From positions 1 to 17,905 of the forward strand of contig JAFLUR010000005.1 in assembly GCA_022508725.1 (NCBI GenBank): a stretch of DNA of 17,905 nucleotides. Direction: 5' to 3'. The translations under genes were made by a program, and so were the position numbers. The notes beneath the pieces were generated by a model. The model was given only the letters and a program-made list of their open reading frames with translations. It had not been told where the DNA came from and made no database searches. This document shows, piece by piece, positions 13,608 to 17,905 of this stretch. Source of the stretch: Oscillospiraceae bacterium (lineage in GTDB: Bacteria > Bacillota > Clostridia > UBA1381). The stretch's first letter is position 1; each line of letters begins with the position of its first letter.

Positions 13608-15578
13608 AAATCGATAGGAAAGAAAATTGCGTATTGCGGTGTTACGCTTGTGGTGGTATCGTTGCTTATTTTCGGGATAATCTCCTGTGTAATGGCGTAT
13701 AAAACGTCGGAGGATCTTGCCCAAAGCAATATGGAGGAAATGGTGGAAACCGCCGCAAGCCGCACATTATGGGAGCTTGAGGCTTACTCAAACATAGCGC
13801 AGAGTCTGGGAACGTTTCAGCGGCTTTCCAATCCCGATGTTGCGGTCGAGGATAAAATGGTTATACTTAACACTCATACCGTTCAGTTCGATCTTCAGAG
13901 ATGTAATCTCATAGACTTCGCCGGAAACGGGATAGACGGCAATACATACAATGAACGCGAGTATTTTCAGGCTGCGATGAAAGGCGAAACATTGATTTCC
14001 GAGCCGTTGGTGTCAAAGGTAACGGGAGTTCTTACCACTATCGTGGCGGCACCTCTCTGGAAGGACGGCGAGGTCAATTCCGAGCCTGTGGGATGCGTTT
14101 ATGTGGTTCCGGATGATGAATTTCTGAACGATATAGTCCGCGACATCAGCATAAGCAAAGGAAGCGGCGCGTATATGATAGACAAGAACGGTAATACCAT
14201 AGCCGCTGTTGACACCGAAACGGTAAAGAACGGCGAAAATATAGAAGCTATTGCCAAAAACAATTCATCTTATGCCGGTATTGCGGGCGTGCATGCGGAA
14301 ATGAGAAACGGCAAGACCGGTTTTTGGAAGGGAAAATATAACGGAGAAAAAGTCTTTATGGCATATCATCCCATTGAAGGCACAAACGGCTGGTCACTGG
14401 TTGTTTACGCGCCCGAATCGGATTTTATGGATGGTGCGCGCAAATCCATATACTTTACAATTATTATAGTTGTCGTTGCAGCGGCGATCGCTACGGCTGC
14501 GGCTGTAAAACTGGGATTGAGCATCGGTAATCCCATCCGTATCTGCGCGGAGCGTATCGAAGCGCTTGCGGACGGCGATCTTACAAGCCCCGTTCCGAGT
14601 ACAAAGAGTAAAGATGAAGTCGGAATTCTGATGAAAGCGACAGGTACGGTAGTCGGCAAGCTCAACGGAATGATCGGTGATATAGGAAGAATTCTCGAAG
14701 CCATGTCGGGCGGCGATCTGGGCGTCAATACAGCCGAAGGAAAGGAGCTTTACCCCGGCGACTTTGAAAAGCTGCGTTCGTATGCGAAAAATATCAATGT
14801 AAAGCTCAGCGATGCCATGCGTGAGATAAATGACACCGCCGATCAGGTTTCTTCAAGCTCGGAACAGGTTTCGGGAGGGGCGCAGACCCTTTCTCAGGGC
14901 GCAACGGAACAGGCGGCATCGATAGAAGATCTTGTATCCTCCATACATACCATATCCGATCAGGTAAAACAAACCTCCGCAAACTGCACCGAGGCAAGAA
15001 TGGTGGTTAACGAAACGGCGGAATATGTTGACAAAGCAAATCATGAAATGTCGAATCTGACCGATTCCATGAACGAAATAAACGACAGATCCGCTAAGAT
15101 AAGCAATATTATCAAAACCATTGACAATATAGCTTTCCGGACCAACAGACTTGCCCTTAACGCGGCGGTTGAGGCGGCGAAAGCCGGCGAGGCCGGAAAA
15201 GGCTTTGCGGTGGTTGCGGAAGAGGTAAGAAGTCTTGCGTCTCAATCCGCGGATGCGGCAAGAGATACCGCCGATCTTATCGAGCAGTCCATCGAAGCGG
15301 TTCGGAACGGTTCGGAGATCACATCCGAAACAGCGTCCGCAATGCAAAGTGTGAGTGAGAGAACAGCTTCCGTTGAGGCAATCGTTAATAAGATAGCTTC
15401 CGCAAGCGAGCAGCAGTCGGATATGATAGTACAGATATCGGAAAAAGTCGAACAGATATCAAAGGTTGTTTTGAGCAACTCATCCGCTGCGGAGGAAAGC
15501 GCCGCATCTGCCGAGGAGCTTTCAAGTCAGGCGACGCTGCTTAAAAGTCTTATCGGAGCATTCAAGCTTCGCAAATAG
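13605..15578 (+). CDS. Transmembrane methyl-accepting chemotaxis protein, Cache sensor
   Basis: A 657-residue inner-membrane chemoreceptor. TM1 is at about residues 9-32. The extracellular region of about 250 residues looks like a double Cache domain (for example FAGNGIDGNTYNEREYFQAA and LVSKVTGVLTTIVAAPLW). TM2 is at about 281-303, then a HAMP domain and the signalling hairpin with its tip near residues 508-545 (ALNAAVEAAKAGEAGKGFAVV). The tip has RTNRLALN where QTNILALN is usual. No C-terminal CheR-docking peptide is seen. Cache receptors bind small organic or inorganic ligands outside the cell. The gene lies 250 bases after the CooS/ABC operon on the same strand with a motility-type promoter, so its ligand may be the transported compound. 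That link is positional only. Confidence 0.93.
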   Translation: MKSIGKKIAYCGVTLVVVSLLIFGIISCVMAYKTSEDLAQSNMEEMVETAASRTLWELEAYSNIAQSLGTFQRLSNPDVAVEDKMVILNTHTVQFDLQRCNLIDFAGNGIDGNTYNEREYFQAAMKGETLISEPLVSKVTGVLTTIVAAPLWKDGEVNSEPVGCVYVVPDDEFLNDIVRDISISKGSGAYMIDKNGNTIAAVDTETVKNGENIEAIAKNNSSYAGIAGVHAEMRNGKTGFWKGKYNGEKVFMAYHPIEGTNGWSLVVYAPESDFMDGARKSIYFTIIIVVVAAAIATAAAVKLGLSIGNPIRICAERIEALADGDLTSPVPSTKSKDEVGILMKATGTVVGKLNGMIGDIGRILEAMSGGDLGVNTAEGKELYPGDFEKLRSYAKNINVKLSDAMREINDTADQVSSSSEQVSGGAQTLSQGATEQAASIEDLVSSIHTISDQVKQTSANCTEARMVVNETAEYVDKANHEMSNLTDSMNEINDRSAKISNIIKTIDNIAFRTNRLALNAAVEAAKAGEAGKGFAVVAEEVRSLASQSADAARDTADLIEQSIEAVRNGSEITSETASAMQSVSERTASVEAIVNKIASASEQQSDMIVQISEKVEQISKVVLSNSSAAEESAASAEELSSQATLLKSLIGAFKLRK

Positions 15579-15600
15579 GCAAACAGTTTGATTTCAATAA

Positions 15601-15626
15601 AACGGGTGTCACGGACATCCGTTTTT
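15601..15626 (+). terminator. Intrinsic terminator after the chemoreceptor
   Basis: AACGGGTGTC (15601-15610) pairs with GACATCCGTT (15614-15623), ten pairs with one G-U and a three-base loop, followed by a short T-run. It ends directly before the LysR promoter. Confidence 0.82.
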
Positions 15627-15630
15627 GTTG

Positions 15631-15659
15631 TTGCCTATAAAATATTATTATGATATAAT
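15631..15659 (+). promoter_or_regulatory. Promoter of the LysR gene
   Basis: TTGCCT (15631-15636) and TATAAT (15654-15659) are 17 bases apart, about 80 bases before the LysR start. The long leader leaves room for autoregulatory sites. Confidence 0.65.
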
Positions 15660-15739
15660 TGATTAAAGAGCGGTTGACCTGATCGGGTAAAAAATACATC
15701 TGTCCGGTCTGCCGTGTATATGATTGTTGGGGGATCAGT

Positions 15740-16681
15740 ATGAATATTTTGCACATGAAATATGCGGTTGAGGTTGCAAGAAGCGGTTCTTTGAGCAAGG
15801 CGGCGGAGATATTGATGATTGCACAGCCTAATTTGAGTCGTTCCGTAAAGGAGCTGGAATCAAATATCGGCATATCGATATTCAGCCGTTCCTCCAAGGG
15901 TATGACGCTCACTCCGGAGGGAGAAGAATTTATCGGTCATGCGATAAAAATACTTGACCGAATTGATGATTTGGAAAAAATGTATAATAAGGAAATTCCG
16001 AAAAACCGGAAATTTTCCGTTTCGGTACCGAGAGTAAGCTATATTTCAGATGCGTTTGCGCGGTTTTCGCTCGGCATCGGTGACGAGTTCGCCGAAATTT
16101 TTTATACGGAAACGAACGCATACAGGATTATCCGGAATGTTCTTCATTCGGATTGCGATCTCGGCATTATCAGGTATGAGGAAAGCCTTGAGGAATATTT
16201 AAAGGATATGCTTGAGGAAAAATATCTTTATTATGAGCCTGTGGCGGAATTCCGCTATGTTCTTGTAATGCACAGGGACAGCCCTCTTGCGTCCGCTGAC
16301 GAAATTCATTTGTCGGATTTGTCCTCTATGACGGAAATTGCGCATGATGATCTGTTTGATTCCTCTCCGCATATAATGCGGGTACGGAAAGAGGTATTTC
16401 CGGACAATATAAGACAGCGCATTTTTGTATTTGAAAGAGCCGGCCGGCTTGAGCTGCTTGCCGAAAACAAGAATACTTTTATGTGGGAGTCGCCGCTGCC
16501 GGGTAAACTGCTTGACCGCTACGGTCTTATTCAGCGGGAATGTTCGGATAACAGGAAGATATGCAAGGATATTCTGGTTTCCCGCAGGGAATATAAGCTG
16601 TCGGAGCTTGATAATCGTTTTATCTCGGAATTGTTTGAATCAAAGCGGCGGTGCTTGCAATACCGTATGCTCAAAAAATAA
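15740..16681 (+). CDS. LysR-family transcriptional regulator
   Basis: A 313-residue LysR-type regulator. The N-terminal winged helix-turn-helix (residues 1-60) is classic: MKYAVEVARSGSLSKAAEIL, then IAQPNLSRSVKELESNIG and LTPEGEEF. The effector-binding domain (about 90-300) is divergent and gives no ligand clue. GGGGGA lies five bases before the ATG. LysR genes usually sit divergent from their target; this one lies downstream of the chemoreceptor and CooS operon on the same strand, so its target is not evident. The CooS promoter and the receptor gene are the nearest candidates. Confidence 0.92.
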   Translation: MNILHMKYAVEVARSGSLSKAAEILMIAQPNLSRSVKELESNIGISIFSRSSKGMTLTPEGEEFIGHAIKILDRIDDLEKMYNKEIPKNRKFSVSVPRVSYISDAFARFSLGIGDEFAEIFYTETNAYRIIRNVLHSDCDLGIIRYEESLEEYLKDMLEEKYLYYEPVAEFRYVLVMHRDSPLASADEIHLSDLSSMTEIAHDDLFDSSPHIMRVRKEVFPDNIRQRIFVFERAGRLELLAENKNTFMWESPLPGKLLDRYGLIQRECSDNRKICKDILVSRREYKLSELDNRFISELFESKRRCLQYRMLKK

Positions 16682-16729
16682 AAGAATTACCGATATAACC
16701 GAAAGCTCGGATATGATATCGGCTTAAAC

Positions 16730-16755
16730 CGGCGGTTGATCCGACTCAACCGCCG
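16730..16755. terminator. Hairpin between LysR and XRE genes
   Basis: CGGCGGTTGA (16730-16739) pairs perfectly with TCAACCGCCG (16746-16755) around six bases. There is no T-run after it, so it is a weak terminator at best. It ends six bases before the -35 of the next promoter and could serve as an operator. A small palindrome GATATGATATC lies just before it at 16710-16720. Confidence 0.55.
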
Positions 16756-16760
16756 ATATA

Positions 16761-16790
16761 TTGCAACTCGCACTCCGCATATGCTATAAT
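16761..16790 (+). promoter_or_regulatory. Promoter of the XRE-TPR gene
   Basis: TTGCAA (16761-16766) and a perfect TATAAT (16785-16790) are 18 bases apart, 35 bases before the ATG, giving a very short leader. Confidence 0.75.
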
Positions 16791-16824
16791 ATACTTGCAA
16801 ATCAAACAGGCAGGAGTGAATAAA

Positions 16825-17838
16825 ATGAATTTGGGAAAGAAAATAAAAGAATTGCGGATAAAAAACAATATCACGCAGGAGCGGCTTGCGGAGGAAATGA
16901 TGGTAACTCCGCAGGCAGTGTGCAAGTGGGAGAGCGGAAAGACCATGCCAGATATAACGCTGCTTCCGGAGCTGTCGGTATTTTTCGGGGTCACGATAGA
17001 CGAGCTTTTTGAGCTTACCGACAATATTCATTTTGAGCGTATAAGCAATATGCTTTATACTCGGAATTCGCTTACCGACGATGAATTTTCATATGCCGAA
17101 AGCTTCTTGAGGGGGCAGAGAAAAACGAAGGCAAAATCGCTGCTTGCGCGTTTGTACGGAAATCGTGCCGACGAATACCGCGCACGCTCGGCAGAACTCG
17201 CAAAAAAGGCTTTGGAAGAAAATCCTCATGAAGAAAATCTTCATTCTGTCCTATGCGGACCGCTGTGGGATTGGGATCTTACAAATCATCATGAGCTTAT
17301 CGACTTTTATTATGAGTTTACCGGCAAAAATCCCGATAACTTCAAGGCGCATGAATATCTCGCGGAGCTTTTGATCGCCGATTTCAGAACGGAGGAAGCC
17401 GAGAGGGTTATAAACAAAACGGATAAAACAAATCATCCGTTATCCGTAATCAGAATTTGGGCAAAAATCGAGATAAAAAAAGGCAATAGGGAAAAGGCTG
17501 AAATGCTGCTCGATAAAATGACGCGTGAATATCCCGACAATTGGCTTGCGTGGAGTTATAAGGCCGACATCTGCGCGACTCTCGGATTATACGATGAGGC
17601 GATTGAGTTTTATGCAAAAGCCGCCGATTTAAGCGAGCCGCCGAGGTATATCGATGACAACCTCAGTATCGCGCATATTTATGAGATAAAGAAGAATTTT
17701 ACAGCAGCGGCGGAAGAATACAAAAAGGTTACGGATATTCTTATTGACGACCTCGGCGCTTCCGATGCCGGCGATGTGATACAAGCATATGAACGGAAAA
17801 TCGCGGAATGTGAAAAGCGAGCTTCAAATTCCGTTTGA
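16825..17838 (+). CDS. XRE-family regulator with C-terminal TPR repeats
   Basis: A 337-residue protein. An N-terminal HTH of the Cro/C1 type (about residues 1-62) has LGKKIKELRIKNNITQERLA, then VTPQAVCKWESGKTMPD and FFGVTIDELFEL. The rest is helical with TPR-like units, clearest in PDNWLAWSYKADICATLGLY followed by DEAIEFYAKAADL. This layout is common in Clostridia for regulators that bind peptides or partner proteins through the TPRs. AGGAG lies about eight bases before the ATG at 16825; the upstream in-frame ATG at 16795 lies ahead of that site and is rejected. No small peptide gene follows within the 67 bases left in the window, so a partner cannot be named. Confidence 0.88.
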   Translation: MNLGKKIKELRIKNNITQERLAEEMMVTPQAVCKWESGKTMPDITLLPELSVFFGVTIDELFELTDNIHFERISNMLYTRNSLTDDEFSYAESFLRGQRKTKAKSLLARLYGNRADEYRARSAELAKKALEENPHEENLHSVLCGPLWDWDLTNHHELIDFYYEFTGKNPDNFKAHEYLAELLIADFRTEEAERVINKTDKTNHPLSVIRIWAKIEIKKGNREKAEMLLDKMTREYPDNWLAWSYKADICATLGLYDEAIEFYAKAADLSEPPRYIDDNLSIAHIYEIKKNFTAAAEEYKKVTDILIDDLGASDAGDVIQAYERKIAECEKRASNSV

Positions 17839-17854
17839 AGAAACTCGGTAAATA

Positions 17855-17879
17855 AGAGCCTGTTTAGTATCCTCCAATC
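17855..17879 (-). repeat. Dispersed repeat, copy 3 (inverted)
   Basis: The reverse complement of this stretch matches 71-96 over 25 bases with one base missing. Similarity seems to continue, more weakly, into the A-rich sequence towards the window end (17880-17905), which suggests the unit is cut by the window edge. It lies 17 bases after the XRE-TPR stop codon. Confidence 0.7.
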
Positions 17880-17905
17880 ATCATCTTTTTGGCATATTTT
17901 CCCGC

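Overview
The window looks like chromosomal DNA from an anaerobic Gram-positive bacterium of the class Clostridia, possibly a gut lineage. This rests on the strong AGGAGG-type ribosome binding sites, short intergenic gaps with ordinary sigma-A promoters and intrinsic terminators, and the families present: family-2 ThiF, Na/Pi cotransporter with a PhoU tail, copper-amine-oxidase N-terminal domains, Ltp lipoproteins, an anaerobic Ni-CODH-type protein and SHOCT/DUF3795 proteins. The genus cannot be told from the sequence alone.

Layout. Bases 1-278 carry one copy of a dispersed repeat and lead into an orphan thiF (279-887). A Na+/phosphate cotransporter (987-2777) follows, then a small membrane protein whose C-terminal SHOCT domain appears cut off by a one-base frameshift (2796-3490). 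A DUF2726 protein (minus) converges on these genes and is divergent from a soluble methyl-accepting protein (4248-5162). Two minus-strand genes come next, a two-domain carboxymuconolactone-decarboxylase-like protein and a Cys-rich DUF3795 protein. Each has a TTTACC-type palindrome in its upstream region. On the plus strand are a secreted copper-amine-oxidase-domain/metallo-beta-lactamase fusion (6642-7745), with a full internal ribosome binding site at the domain junction, and an Ltp-repeat lipoprotein (7805-8479).

The most interesting block is 8660-13354, a four-gene operon. It encodes a CooS/CODH-like protein, then a lipoprotein solute-binding protein, permease and ATPase of the nitrate/sulfonate/taurine (NitT/TauT) ABC family. 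The CooS homologue keeps the B- and D-cluster cysteines and most C-cluster ligands, but has Asp where the conserved Asp-Val-Gln-Cys cysteine ligand of the Ni-Fe C-cluster should be. No cooC, cooF, acsB or nickel gene is nearby. This resembles the 'deviant' CooS-V type, known to hold an Fe-S-O hybrid cluster and not to oxidise CO. The operon therefore probably encodes uptake and redox conversion of an unidentified small molecule rather than CO metabolism.

Downstream, on the same strand, are a dCache-type chemoreceptor with a sigma-D-like promoter and a TTG start, a LysR regulator and an XRE-TPR regulator. Receptor and LysR are plausible sensors for the same compound, but that link is inference from position only. 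The window ends in an inverted copy of the repeat found at its start; a third, 15-base copy lies at the 3' end of the decarboxylase-like gene.
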